From an uncultured Bacteroidota bacterium (lineage in GTDB: Bacteria; Bacteroidota; Bacteroidia; B-17B0; Aurantibacillaceae), in NCBI GenBank assembly GCA_903834765.1, contig CAILKE010000041.1, positions 1-52,315 on the forward strand: a stretch of DNA of 52,315 nucleotides. Reading direction: 5' to 3'. The position numbers and the translations under genes are program-made. The notes under the pieces are model-generated. The model had not been told where the DNA came from, ran no database searches, and saw only the letters and a list, made by a program, of their open reading frames with translations. Numbering within the stretch: the stretch's first letter is position 1; each line of letters opens with the position of its first letter. Positions 33,450 to 42,708 of the stretch are shown here, piece after piece.

Positions 33450-34658
33450 TTATTTTACCTCCACCCATATTTTACAGGGAACTTCTATACATCCGTTTTT
33501 TGACGTTTCGTTCACTTCTATAAATCCACCGGCATAATCAAAATTAACATTGATGCTATTGCTATGGGCTTCTCCTTGAATCCAAACTCCTGATGGCGTT
33601 TTCCAGGAATAATAAGAACCCTCTGAAGCTGTAATAGAGTAGGTGAGATTTGTAGCTTCGTGAACAACTTTTGTTTCACCTGTTATTTGATAGGTAGGCT
33701 TAATAATTCCAAAAAAATGTGCTGCCCAAAATGTACTGTGAAAATTTTTGTCAACGGCAAACATACCTGTTTTTCCGCCTTGAGTTGAACAAGATCCTGT
33801 ATCAATAGCTACCGCATGTGCCATGTTTTTAATTTTATAATACCTCACAATGTCTTGTTGTTTGTTGTTTTTATAAACAGTTAATTCTACATCTTTATTT
33901 CGCATAAATTCTTCGTAATGTTCATCCTCTTTATAATCTGCTTGATGAATGTTTGTCCATTGTTTAACTAACTGATTGGCATTATTAATATTGACTACAT
34001 AATCTAAATTACCATGAAAGACTATGAGTTCGGGATAATCACCTTTATAATGTGGATTTTCAGAACGAATCAAATCACCCCAATTTTCAGGCGATTTAGC
34101 CACAATACCTAACATGGAAGCTCCGCCTTTTACAGCGGATTCGGCCGCTTTGTATGGTCCACCACCAATAACACCTCCCTTATCAAATAATTCAGGATAA
34201 ACAGACATCATGATTGAACTCATTGCGCCACCAGCAGATAAGCCTATAATGTATATTCGCGTGGAATCAATGTTTTTATTTTTCTTTAAATAATCAATCA
34301 TTTGTTTAATAGAACCTGGTTCTCCTTTATCTCGAGTTTGATCTTTTTCTTTATACCAATTGAAACAGTTTTCAAGATTATTCAAAATAATTTGTTCGGG
34401 ATATAACACATAAAACTGATGTTGTTTCGCCAATTTATTCCAACCAGTTTGTTCGGCGCAGGTTTTTGCAACTTGGGTGCAACCGTGCAAAACAACTACT
34501 AATGGTGATTTTTCAGTAATGTTAGGTGGTTCGTATAACATTAATTTTAAATTACCTGGATTGGTTCCAAAAGGACGAATTTGTTGTAACTCATCCTGAG
34601 CAAAGCCAACACTTGATAGTAATAAAAATGATAGAATAAATTTTAATAATGAAGTCAT
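33450..34658 (-). CDS. Secreted PHB-depolymerase/feruloyl-esterase-like hydrolase
   Basis: 402 aa with signal peptide (MTSLLKFILSFLLLSSVGFA). The alpha/beta-hydrolase domain shows PLVVVLHGCTQVAKTCAEQT (oxyanion region with HGC), FYVLYPEQ, CFNWY, the nucleophile elbow YIIGLSAGGAMSSIMMSVYP (GLSAGG), ELIVFHGNLDYVV with the acid residue, and MAHAVAIDTG with the catalytic His. This is the extracellular PHB depolymerase/esterase family (lipase box G-x-S-x-G). From about 325 a small Ig/PKD-like domain follows (YSWKTPSGVWIQGEAHSNS). No T9SS tail is seen, so it may stay in the periplasm or use another route. Substrate unknown: polyester, feruloyl ester or acetylated polysaccharide. Confidence 0.88.
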   Translation of the reverse strand: MTSLLKFILSFLLLSSVGFAQDELQQIRPFGTNPGNLKLMLYEPPNITEKSPLVVVLHGCTQVAKTCAEQTGWNKLAKQHQFYVLYPEQIILNNLENCFNWYKEKDQTRDKGEPGSIKQMIDYLKKNKNIDSTRIYIIGLSAGGAMSSIMMSVYPELFDKGGVIGGGPYKAAESAVKGGASMLGIVAKSPENWGDLIRSENPHYKGDYPELIVFHGNLDYVVNINNANQLVKQWTNIHQADYKEDEHYEEFMRNKDVELTVYKNNKQQDIVRYYKIKNMAHAVAIDTGSCSTQGGKTGMFAVDKNFHSTFWAAHFFGIIKPTYQITGETKVVHEATNLTYSITASEGSYYSWKTPSGVWIQGEAHSNSINVNFDYAGGFIEVNETSKNGCIEVPCKIWVEVK

Positions 34659-34721
34659 AAAATGTTTTTTATATAAATCTTTACGAACCTTTTATGCTCT
34701 GTATTTATAATGTAATTGATA

Positions 34722-35726
34722 TTATCTAAATAAAGAAATGTGTCCGTTACGAATGATTTTTTTATCAGTATTTTTTTGAATCGCTTCTAAGTGGTATACA
34801 TATACATCATCCGGACACGGATTCCCTTTAAAACGCCCGTCCCATTTACCATTTATGTTTGTTGAGCTATAAACCATATTGCCCCATCGATCTGTAATGA
34901 CAAGTAAAAAATAGCCATAATCGCATTGAAAAACGGGAGAAAATACATCATTTCTATCGTCATCATTTGGTGTAAAACTATTAGGAATATAAACTTCACA
35001 TTCGCAGTTTTTATATTTTACCGTTACACTATCTGTTTTTGTACCACAGGTTTTGGAAATACTTTTTACCCAATAAATTCCTTCTTTTGTGGCATTAATA
35101 CTTGGTGTAACAGCACCTGTATTCCAATACAATTTAACGTCGTTAGGTGCTTTAATGGATAATGTTTTATTTGGTTCACTTTCGCAAACTAATAATTCTT
35201 TACCAAAATTTGGTGCTGAACCAATTGATGTTATTACTCTGAATGTATCCGAATAAGCGCAGCCTTTGTTATTTATTTTAACCCAATATTTTCCTGGTCT
35301 TTCAATTTTAATATGATCTGTAGATTCGTTTGTACTCCATGAATATTTGTAATTTTTATTCTTAGTATTAATGATGAGTGCACTGCCACTGCATAATATG
35401 GTATCTCTTATATTTAACTTAGGTTTATCATATTGTTTAACATAGGTTGTATCATAATATATTTTCTTTCCATCAGTAATTTTAATAGTGTATTTTCCCT
35501 TATGTTTTACTGAGAATTGTTTAGCGTGATAAATAATACTATATGGCGTATTCCATTGAAAGGTAGCAGTTTTACTAAATTGATCTTCTGGAAATTTAAC
35601 TAAAACAGAATCACCAACACAAACAATAGTCGTGTCTGATAATAAGTTTAATGGTTTAGTTTGAGCATAGTAACCACTCATTAAAACACTAAATAAGATC
35701 AAAAATATATGTTGTTTTTTAGTCAA
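34722..35726 (-). CDS. Secreted protein with Ig-like domains and T9SS type B sorting domain
   Basis: 334 aa with signal peptide (MTKKQHIFLILFSVLMSGYY..AQ). Three Ig/PKD-like modules follow, each with a cysteine and a W/Y core (VCVGDSVLVKFPEDQ; DTILCSGSALIINT ... YSWST; LLVCESEPNKTLSI ... LYWNTG). The C-terminal type B sorting domain starts near 245 (YIPNSFTPNDDDRNDVFSPV ... ITDRWGNMVYSS ... CPDDVYVYHLEA). Surface-exposed or released. It begins 7 bp after the stop of the histidine kinase gene and is presumably co-transcribed with it. Confidence 0.9.
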   Translation of the reverse strand: MTKKQHIFLILFSVLMSGYYAQTKPLNLLSDTTIVCVGDSVLVKFPEDQFSKTATFQWNTPYSIIYHAKQFSVKHKGKYTIKITDGKKIYYDTTYVKQYDKPKLNIRDTILCSGSALIINTKNKNYKYSWSTNESTDHIKIERPGKYWVKINNKGCAYSDTFRVITSIGSAPNFGKELLVCESEPNKTLSIKAPNDVKLYWNTGAVTPSINATKEGIYWVKSISKTCGTKTDSVTVKYKNCECEVYIPNSFTPNDDDRNDVFSPVFQCDYGYFLLVITDRWGNMVYSSTNINGKWDGRFKGNPCPDDVYVYHLEAIQKNTDKKIIRNGHISLFR

Positions 35727-35733
35727 TGATGTT

Positions 35734-38682
35734 TTAGTCTAATTGTAAAGTAATAGTAATTCGTGTTCCTTGTTCTGGTTTAGGCAAATCTAATTTGTCT
35801 ATTATTTCCACTTTTTGTTTTTTGCCAGTAAGCTTTGTGTTTAATTCTAAAATATTCTCAATGGTTCGTGTACCAAGTGATTTATGGCCCGCTTTTGCAT
35901 TTTCTTTTGCTTTATGAAAACCAATTCCATCATCTTCAATAATTATTAATAAGGTATGTTCTCCATCTTTTTTGAAACGGATATGTAAATTACCATGTTC
36001 GTGTTTTGGTAAAATGCCATGTATGATTGAGTTTTCGGCATAAGGCTGAATAATCATATTTGGAATTTTAATTTCTAATGTATTAACGTTTTCATCCACC
36101 GTTACAAAAAAATCAAATTTCCCTTTAAAGCGTTCTTTTTCTAAATCTAAATAATAATTCAAACGTGTTAATTCTTCGTGAAGCACAATATCGCTTTGAG
36201 CTGCTTTTTCTATAATCATACGGATGAGTCGTGAAAACTTAGCTAAGTATTCACTGGCTCGCAACGAATCATTCAGATTAATATAATTTTGAATAGACGT
36301 TAAAGAATTAAAAATAAAATGTGGACTCATCAAAGAATTCATTGCTTGATGTTTCAATAAATTGACTTGACGTTCTTCTTGAACCTTTCTAGTTGTTTTA
36401 ATGCGAACACGTCTTAACCAAAAATAAGCTGCAGCCACAATAATGATAAGCAATCCAAAAGCTATGCATAATGTAAAGTAGATGGTTTCTTTAAATGGAA
36501 TATCTTTTTGTATGGAAATCATAATTGGTTTAGACCAATTGATGTTATCGTATGAGCAAACAATTTCTACTTGATGATTACCACCTTCAATAGAGGTTAA
36601 ATGAACTTGAGTGTTTTCTAAACTTGACCACTTTCCATTATCATATTTATATTTATAATACTGTTTATTAGGTTTTACAAATAAGGGGCTTGAGAAATTA
36701 ATCGTCACATCAGATTGTGAACTGGATAAAGGAAGTAAATTGTTTTTTAATTCTATTGGCTGATCATCAATATCTACTGAAGTAATAAATAATTTATCGG
36801 CAACACGAATGTTTTTTAGTAAATTTTCGATGCCACATAAGGTAATGCCTTTATCACTGCAAATACAACAATTTGAGCCATTAAATACGATATCGTTTAT
36901 TGTATTTGATTGCAGTCCATTTGATTTATTATAAATCACAATAGGTTTAAATTGTTGGTCGCAAATAAATAATCCATCCAAAGTGGCAATCCAAATTTTA
37001 TTTTGATAAAATTTTATTTTCTTAACTGCAGTTAATTGCTGATCTCCAATTTGTTGAATATGCAGCGAATCTTCAAATACTGTAATACCATTTTCATGAG
37101 CTAAGTAAGTTTTATTAGCATGATTTTCAATATCATTTATGCCGTAAGAAAATATCTGATTGGTATAATTATTTATCTTTTTATTTTTCTTATTATAAAT
37201 GGTTAAGCCTTCGGATGTTCCAATGTACAAGGAATTATTATCATCATACAATGTATTAATTCGCGTTCGATAATCAGGAAAAGAAACTAGGGTGTCAAGT
37301 ATGGTAAATTTTTCTTCAGAATAATTTTTAATTTTAAACAGTGTGCCGGTGCCATCTCCTAAATAGGCTTCATTTGCACTTGGGCAATAATGGAATAACC
37401 TTGCGGCTATTGGAGAAAAATTATAATTCGTATTGTTAATTAAAAAAGAACGTTTGCTATTTGCGACTGAATTTATTTTCGAATACATCACAGTTTGTTG
37501 ATTGGGATGTATTCCAAAGACAGTTTCTGAAAATAAATTATCGGGAGAAATAACAGTTTGTGTATTATTGTGATCATAATCGTAGATGAACAATCCATTA
37601 TTGGTACCTACAACGATGCTATTTTTAATAAAAGAAGCACAAGTAACTGGTAATATTTTTCTACCTGCAGTGAATGATATATTTTGTAATGCAGGGTTTT
37701 GAATAAAATATACACCATCATTAAATGTTCCAATCCAAATATGATCTTCCGAATCTTTAAAAATACAATTAATCAATACTTTGTCAATACCAAGTAAATC
37801 AAAAGCATCATAGGTCATATTGTTTTCTATCAAATACAAATTATCATCTGGTGTATTTGTAAACCAAATTCGATTGTATTTATCTACCAAAATTTTACTT
37901 ACGCGTGCTATATTATTTGCACCAAAAAAACTATTTGCTTGTTGTGTTTTTATAGGTATGGTTTTGATTATTGTATTCTCTTTTACACATATTATTGCAT
38001 TATCAGTTCCTAAGTATATTAAGCCTGATGCATCTTCGGTAATAGAGTATACTGGAAAGATCTTCCCAGATAACAGCTTTATCTGTTTGCCTTTAACAAA
38101 TTGATACAAACCATCACTTCTACCAACCAATATGGTGTTATTAAAAGTTTTATATATGGCAAAGGCTTGATTACTATTATTTGTATTTTTTAATTCATCT
38201 TCAATTATTTTTTTACCTTTAATATCATAGGCAGCTACTGATATTTGCTCGTTAAGAGCATAGTCATATTCTGTTTCAAAAATTAACTCATCAACAGAAG
38301 TATTAAAAGCAAGGTCTTTAATTAAAGAAACTGTATTACTCTGTTTATCGTAATTATAAATTCCTTCTCGGCGATTAATAATCACCAATTTTGAGTTCAA
38401 ATCAAAGCCAATATTTCTTATAAAATTTGACTTAAGCGGTACTTTAGGTTTTATTTTTGTGAAATTATATCCGTCAAAATCGTAAACACCATTTTCTGTT
38501 GCCAAATACAGGATATTGTTTTGATCTTGTTTGATAGAAAAGACATTGGCATTACTTAAGCCTTCTTCCGGCCCATAGTGCTGAAATGAAAAACTTCGAT
38601 TTTGAGCATGAGAAATGATGCCAAATTGAAATAATAAAAATATAAAGTAATATGATTTTCTTAAATTCATAGAATGACTCAT
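35734..38682 (-). CDS. Hybrid-type periplasmic beta-propeller sensor with LytS-like histidine kinase
   Basis: 982 aa. A signal sequence lies near the start (ATG 38670, MNLRKSYYFIFLLFQFGIIS, is also possible). About 700 residues of two-component-regulator propeller repeats (GLSNANVFSIKQDQNNILYL; LYLGTDNAIICV..; HIWIGTFNDGVYF) follow, then a Y_Y_Y-type domain near 700 to 745 (NKQYYKYKYDNGKWSSLENT), a membrane helix (IYFTLCIAFGLLIIIVAAAY), and a His_kinase/HATPase pair: NSLMSPHFIFNSLTSIQNYI with the phospho-acceptor His, PNMIIQPYAENSIIHGI (N box), IIEDDGIGF and GHKSLGTRTIENIL. LytS-type kinases usually pair with a LytTR response regulator, but none is nearby. The signal may be a surface sugar or wall fragment. 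Confidence 0.93.
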   Translation of the reverse strand: MSHSMNLRKSYYFIFLLFQFGIISHAQNRSFSFQHYGPEEGLSNANVFSIKQDQNNILYLATENGVYDFDGYNFTKIKPKVPLKSNFIRNIGFDLNSKLVIINRREGIYNYDKQSNTVSLIKDLAFNTSVDELIFETEYDYALNEQISVAAYDIKGKKIIEDELKNTNNSNQAFAIYKTFNNTILVGRSDGLYQFVKGKQIKLLSGKIFPVYSITEDASGLIYLGTDNAIICVKENTIIKTIPIKTQQANSFFGANNIARVSKILVDKYNRIWFTNTPDDNLYLIENNMTYDAFDLLGIDKVLINCIFKDSEDHIWIGTFNDGVYFIQNPALQNISFTAGRKILPVTCASFIKNSIVVGTNNGLFIYDYDHNNTQTVISPDNLFSETVFGIHPNQQTVMYSKINSVANSKRSFLINNTNYNFSPIAARLFHYCPSANEAYLGDGTGTLFKIKNYSEEKFTILDTLVSFPDYRTRINTLYDDNNSLYIGTSEGLTIYNKKNKKINNYTNQIFSYGINDIENHANKTYLAHENGITVFEDSLHIQQIGDQQLTAVKKIKFYQNKIWIATLDGLFICDQQFKPIVIYNKSNGLQSNTINDIVFNGSNCCICSDKGITLCGIENLLKNIRVADKLFITSVDIDDQPIELKNNLLPLSSSQSDVTINFSSPLFVKPNKQYYKYKYDNGKWSSLENTQVHLTSIEGGNHQVEIVCSYDNINWSKPIMISIQKDIPFKETIYFTLCIAFGLLIIIVAAAYFWLRRVRIKTTRKVQEERQVNLLKHQAMNSLMSPHFIFNSLTSIQNYINLNDSLRASEYLAKFSRLIRMIIEKAAQSDIVLHEELTRLNYYLDLEKERFKGKFDFFVTVDENVNTLEIKIPNMIIQPYAENSIIHGILPKHEHGNLHIRFKKDGEHTLLIIIEDDGIGFHKAKENAKAGHKSLGTRTIENILELNTKLTGKKQKVEIIDKLDLPKPEQGTRITITLQLD

Positions 38683-38737
38683 AAAAATAAGAAAAATTAC
38701 CGAAAGACATTGTCTATTCGTCGATTAGTAATTAAAT

Positions 38738-39730
38738 TTATAACTTCAAAAACCTCATGGTATTAGATCCAATGCTTGAAGTCACTTTAATTAAATAAAT
38801 ACCGGATTGTAATTCGTTTGTTTTTACTGAATAATTATTGCTTAAGTTTTTGAATTCAGCTATAGTCTCGCCAATTAAATTAGTTATAAAAATAGAGTAG
38901 GGCACATTCCCGTTATTAACTGAAATATGAATGACATCATTTACAGGATTAGGATAAATGCTTGACGAGATGATTGTTTGTTCACTTAAGTCAACAGTAT
39001 TTAAGAGATTATGAATTACACCAACGGCATCTAAATCAAAACCACCACTGTTGTATGGAGTTGGCCACGGATCGTTTATTTTATGATGATTGTTGTCGCG
39101 AGAGCAGTATTGATCTTGTATAGAACCAATCACGTCAATCAATTTCACGTGAGTGATATAGTTTTTATTTAATAAGGAATTGTTTGGTATATCCTCTAAA
39201 TCAAAGGGTGTTCCATATAGAGCTTTGTATTTCCCTGCCAGATTATAAAGCTTCGTTGGATCTGAATAATCAAATGGTCCTACTTGGGTTGTGGTATCGA
39301 AATTACTGATTGCGGGAAATCTAAAATAATGAATGCCATCGCTGCTAACTTCTACAAAAGCTAACTCTAAAAAATAATCACTGAAACTATTTTCAAATAC
39401 AGCAAAATCATTACCCTGCCCATCACTAATTGGTGAATCAAATTGTAAGATCGCAATGCCACTATCTCCTAAACTAACTACTCCTGTGGTTCCTGCTATA
39501 CCTATGGCCGAAGAACTATCTCCTAAAGTAGCGTAATTATCTAATGGTATTGATATTTCTTGTAATCCACGTTTAATTTGGCATTGGGTTGCCCAGGCTA
39601 CAAAAGCTGAACTATCCTTATACATGGCTGTTGTACCCATAGTTCCTGGAGGACCAGAAAATTGAGCAAGACTTTTTTTATAGCAAAAACAAGCCAAAAA
39701 AAATAATACGACAGAAAAAATTCGTGTCAT
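38738..39730 (-). CDS. Riboswitch-controlled secreted surface protein, T9SS type A
   Basis: Start chosen at ATG 39730 (MTRIFSVVLFFLACFCYKKS..LAQ), giving a signal peptide; the in-frame ATG at 39781 would begin just before the riboswitch and is unlikely. The 330-aa protein has a beta-rich domain (GDSSSAIGIAGTTGVVSLGD, ISDGQGNDFAVFENSFSDYF, ELAFVEVSSDGIHYFRFPAI, GGFDLDAVGVIH) and a type A sorting domain (SIYPNPVNDVIHISV ... SGIYLIKV). A cobalamin riboswitch precedes it, so it is made when B12 is scarce. In Bacteroidota such cell-surface proteins commonly accompany BtuB-type loci and are thought to capture corrinoids outside the cell. Here no TonB receptor is adjacent. Corrinoid binding is inference. 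Confidence 0.88.
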   Translation of the reverse strand: MTRIFSVVLFFLACFCYKKSLAQFSGPPGTMGTTAMYKDSSAFVAWATQCQIKRGLQEISIPLDNYATLGDSSSAIGIAGTTGVVSLGDSGIAILQFDSPISDGQGNDFAVFENSFSDYFLELAFVEVSSDGIHYFRFPAISNFDTTTQVGPFDYSDPTKLYNLAGKYKALYGTPFDLEDIPNNSLLNKNYITHVKLIDVIGSIQDQYCSRDNNHHKINDPWPTPYNSGGFDLDAVGVIHNLLNTVDLSEQTIISSSIYPNPVNDVIHISVNNGNVPYSIFITNLIGETIAEFKNLSNNYSVKTNELQSGIYLIKVTSSIGSNTMRFLKL

Positions 39731-39789
39731 TATAAGTTGATACAATGTCTTTATGAGTTTTCTCCCCGAAACTCTAAACATCGATTTAT

Positions 39790-39921
39790 TGGCAGGTCTT
39801 CTGACTTGTTCTTGTTATGCGCCTTCCCGAAACCTAAAGTTTCAGTGGCAAATAAGGCATAACAACTTTAAGAACTTACAGCTGCGGGTACAGTTTTGGA
39901 TTTACACCAAATTCCCTTTTA
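39790..39921 (-). ncRNA. Cobalamin (B12) riboswitch
   Basis: The minus strand reads, in order, GGGAATTTGGTGTAAATCC, ACTGTACCCGCAGCTGTAAG, TTATGCC...GCCACTG, GGGAAGGCGCATAAC, and the B12 box AGTCAGAAGACCTGCC. These are the conserved elements of the cobalamin riboswitch in correct order and spacing. The B12 box ends 60 bp before the surface-protein start at 39730, consistent with repression by adenosyl- or other cobalamins, probably at translation. Confidence 0.96.
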
Positions 39922-39948
39922 GTTTTGAGGCTAAAAATTCCAACGTAG

Positions 39949-39956
39949 CAAATATA
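39949..39956 (-). promoter_or_regulatory. -7 box of the riboswitch transcript
   Basis: On the minus strand TATATTTG matches TAnnTTTG and lies 27 bp before the first conserved riboswitch bases. No good -33 box was found. Confidence 0.5.
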
Positions 39957-39988
39957 TCAAATTTATTTAAAGAAAGAGACTTCTTTTT

Positions 39989-40942
39989 CTAACTAGCCGC
40001 TCTAATTAAACGGTCGTTGATAGCCAATCCAAGATTTACTTCAGGTAATAACTCACACAAAATAATGTCAACATTTGAATCATCTAGTTCTCGTAGAAAA
40101 GAAAATAAGTTGATAGCCGCCTCTTTATAGTTATAAGTTGGAGAGAGATTTTTAATGACTATATTGGATTGAGAAAAATGTCTGTCCCCAAAGGTGATAG
40201 CACCTATTTTTTTATCAGCGTGTCGTTTGATTAATTCAGTGATGTTACCAATAAAAATAGGCTTTTTAGGGGCATAATGGCTTTTTAACTGACCAGGTGC
40301 TTTTGGATTACTTGATTGATTTAATTGAACGGAAACATCTCCTATTACTTCTTTTATAGATTCAATAGCCAAACCTCCTAAACGGTAAATGATTATTTCG
40401 CCATGTTCCTCACCTACAATTGTTGATTCTAAGCCCACCTGACAAGAACCACCATCTAAGATGTATTCTATTTTTGAACCTAATTGGTCATTCACATGCT
40501 TTGCACTTGTTGGGCTAATATATCCGAATGGATTAGCACTAGGAGCTGCTAAAGGAAAGGGCAATTGTTTTAATAATTCAAGAGTAAGTGGGTGGTTTGG
40601 TATCCTCACGCCAACTCTATCTAATCCAGAGGTTACTAAGTCGGGTATGATACTCTTTTTAGAAAGTAATAAGGTTAATGGACCTGGCCAAAAGATTTGA
40701 GCTAATTTTATTAATTTAGGATGTATATTCTCTGCAAATTCATTTAATGTTTCAAAACTATGGGTATGAACAATTAAAGGATCAAAGGTAGGACGTTTTT
40801 TTGCATCAAAAATGCGAGTTACAGCCTCAATATCAAAAGCATTAGCTGCTAATCCATATACCGTTTCGGTTGGTATTGCTACCAATTGACCAATTTTCAG
40901 TAGTTGTTTGGCTTGTCCTATGTTTGTTCCTATTGTTGCCAC
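39989..40942 (-). CDS. Threonylcarbamoyl-AMP synthase (Sua5/YrdC type)
   Basis: 317 aa. Makes threonylcarbamoyl-AMP from threonine, bicarbonate and ATP for the t6A modification of ANN-decoding tRNAs. The YrdC domain (1 to about 200) shows LVAIPTETVYGLAANAF, IFDAKKRPTFDPLIVHTHSF, FWPGPLTLLL, VGVRIPNHPL, PLAAPSANPFGYISPT and the basic-pocket segment. A linker SNPKAPGQLKSHYAPKKPIF leads to the C-terminal Sua5 domain. The two-domain length (310 to 350 aa) identifies the Sua5 form as opposed to the short TsaC. Essential in most bacteria. It shares the short 40943-41011 gap with the divergent TPR gene. Confidence 0.95.
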   Translation of the reverse strand: MATIGTNIGQAKQLLKIGQLVAIPTETVYGLAANAFDIEAVTRIFDAKKRPTFDPLIVHTHSFETLNEFAENIHPKLIKLAQIFWPGPLTLLLSKKSIIPDLVTSGLDRVGVRIPNHPLTLELLKQLPFPLAAPSANPFGYISPTSAKHVNDQLGSKIEYILDGGSCQVGLESTIVGEEHGEIIIYRLGGLAIESIKEVIGDVSVQLNQSSNPKAPGQLKSHYAPKKPIFIGNITELIKRHADKKIGAITFGDRHFSQSNIVIKNLSPTYNYKEAAINLFSFLRELDDSNVDIILCELLPEVNLGLAINDRLIRAAS

Positions 40943-41011
40943 AACGCAAATATAATTTTTAAAACCAAATAATTTTATTTATCTTCGCATCTCAAAATTT
41001 TAAAAAATATT

Positions 41012-41770
41012 ATGGCTGAAGATTTAGTACAAAACGAACAAGAGGAAATTGTTGAAATAATTAAGGAAAAATCACCTAAAAAATCATCTTCTGATAAATT
41101 AGATTTAGGTGGATTGGAATTGTTTTATGAGAAAAATAAAAAAGCTATAACTTATGGTGGCGGCTCTCTTTTAGCTATTGTTGCAATTTTTGGTTTTTTT
41201 AAGTTTTATTGGTTACCTGGTCAAGAAACAGAAGCTAATACAGAAGCATTTTTTGCTCAAACATATTTTGAAAAAGATAGTTTTAATATAGCTCTTAATG
41301 GAGGGTTAAGCGTTACTACAACTGAAGGTCCAAAAACTATGATGGGTTTTAAAGACATTGCCGATAATTACGGTATGACAAAGACTGGAAATTTAGCTAA
41401 TTATTATTCAGGTATCTGTTTACTGCGTACTGGTAAATTTGCTGAAGCAATTGAATATTTAGAGAAATATAAAGGAAATGATGAAATGGTAGCTCCAGTT
41501 GCTATTGGTGCTATTGGTGATGCAAATATGGAATTGAATAATGTAGATGAAGCAATTAAATTTTATTTAAAAGCAGCAGAAAAATCTAATAACAATTTTA
41601 CAACGCCTGTATATTTAAAGAAAGCTGCGTTTGGCTATGAGTTAAAAGCAAATTATACTGAAGCTTTAGCAACTTATGAGCGATTAAAAAATGAATTCGC
41701 GATGAGTACTGAAGCAAGAGAAGTTGATAAATACATTGCACGAGTAAAAACATTAGGAAACATTCAATAA
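41012..41770 (+). CDS. Membrane-anchored TPR protein
   Basis: 252 aa. The N-terminal cytoplasmic segment is acidic and basic (EQEEIVEIIKEKSPKKSSSD), then one membrane helix near 48 to 68 (ITYGGGSLLAIVAIFGFFKF), then about four TPR units (NLANYYSGICLLRTGKFAEA; GAIGDANMELNNVDEAIKFY; KAAFGYELKANYTEALATYE). The arrangement resembles YfgM, a periplasmic TPR protein associated with the Sec translocon, and similar proteins are conserved in Bacteroidota upstream of ribH. Its exact job here is unknown. Promoter-like TATCTTCG at 40980-40987; an intrinsic terminator follows. Confidence 0.85.
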   Translation: MAEDLVQNEQEEIVEIIKEKSPKKSSSDKLDLGGLELFYEKNKKAITYGGGSLLAIVAIFGFFKFYWLPGQETEANTEAFFAQTYFEKDSFNIALNGGLSVTTTEGPKTMMGFKDIADNYGMTKTGNLANYYSGICLLRTGKFAEAIEYLEKYKGNDEMVAPVAIGAIGDANMELNNVDEAIKFYLKAAEKSNNNFTTPVYLKKAAFGYELKANYTEALATYERLKNEFAMSTEAREVDKYIARVKTLGNIQ

Positions 41771-41790
41771 TCAGAATGACAACGTAAATT

Positions 41791-41819
41791 AAAAGGTGGT
41801 ATTTTATCACCTTTTTTTG
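41791..41819 (+). terminator. Intrinsic terminator after the TPR gene
   Basis: AAAAGGTG (41791) and CACCTTTT (41809) form a stem with a short AT loop, followed by TTTTTGTTTT. It separates the TPR gene from ribH. Confidence 0.85.
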
Positions 41820-41878
41820 TTTTATAAAATTTAAACTTCAGAACTAAATAATCATCAATAAAAAACTAAACCAAAGTT

Positions 41879-42394
41879 ATGGCAAGCGAACAAAAAAATC
41901 TATCAACTTTTGAAGGAAGCGCTATTGCTGATGCTTCTGAAATGAAATTTGGTATTGTATGGGCAGAATGGAATCATGCTATTACTCATGCTTTAATGCA
42001 GGGCGCTACGAATACGTTATTGAAACATGGAGCAAAATCAGAAAATATTATCACTAAAACTGTTCCTGGAGCATTCGAATTGACATTAGGTGCTCAGTAT
42101 TTAGCGGAGTACGAAAATGTTGATGCGATTATTTGTATAGGTTGTGTGATACAAGGAGATACCAAACATTTTGATTTTATATGTGATGCGGTAGCAAAAG
42201 GCATTACCAATTTAAACATCAAGCATAATAAACCTTTTATATTTGGTGTATTAACTGTAAATACTCAAGAACAAGCAGAAGATCGAACAGGCGGAAAGCA
42301 TGGTAATAAAGGCGATGAAGCTGCCGTTACTGCTATAAAAATGTTAGATCTAAAAAATAGTTTTGAACAGCACAAAGGTAAGATAGGCTTCTAA
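41879..42394 (+). CDS. ribH: 6,7-dimethyl-8-ribityllumazine synthase
   Basis: 171 aa. Condenses 5-amino-6-ribitylaminouracil with 3,4-dihydroxybutanone phosphate in the penultimate step of riboflavin synthesis. Motifs: [39 protein letters not shown] with the substrate-binding PGAFE(L), [20 protein letters not shown] with GDT..H, and [20 protein letters not shown] near the end. Length fits the family (155 to 170 aa). Other rib genes are not in the window, so the pathway is scattered, as is usual in Bacteroidota. Confidence 0.97.
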   Translation: MASEQKNLSTFEGSAIADASEMKFGIVWAEWNHAITHALMQGATNTLLKHGAKSENIITKTVPGAFELTLGAQYLAEYENVDAIICIGCVIQGDTKHFDFICDAVAKGITNLNIKHNKPFIFGVLTVNTQEQAEDRTGGKHGNKGDEAAVTAIKMLDLKNSFEQHKGKIGF

Positions 42395-42708
42395 GTTGTA
42401 TCATTAGGTAAATGATATATGAAATTTAGTATAAATATATTAAATTTTAAACATAAATAAATCATGCAATTTTCTTTGGATTTTCTCGCCACTTCAATAA
42501 AAAAACAATGACCTGTACGTAGTTTTACAGCCAGGATTATCTCTTACGAAACTTAAGGCATATTCAAATTAAATCCTAAGCTGAAAGCAAAATAGTAAAT
42601 TATAATTCGTGTTTTTTTAATTATAAAACTAAAATCAAATAATATAAAGAGTAGCGAAACTTATATTGAATGATGAAAGAGGGCTAATTAGAAATTTATT
42701 ATAGACTC
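42395..42708. other. Intergenic stretch without recognisable gene
   Basis: Between the convergent ribH and DHH phosphoesterase genes. It holds a small hairpin, TATCATT/AATGATA at 42399-42417, without a T-run, and otherwise A/T-rich sequence with stops in all frames. Nothing else is seen. Confidence 0.7.
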
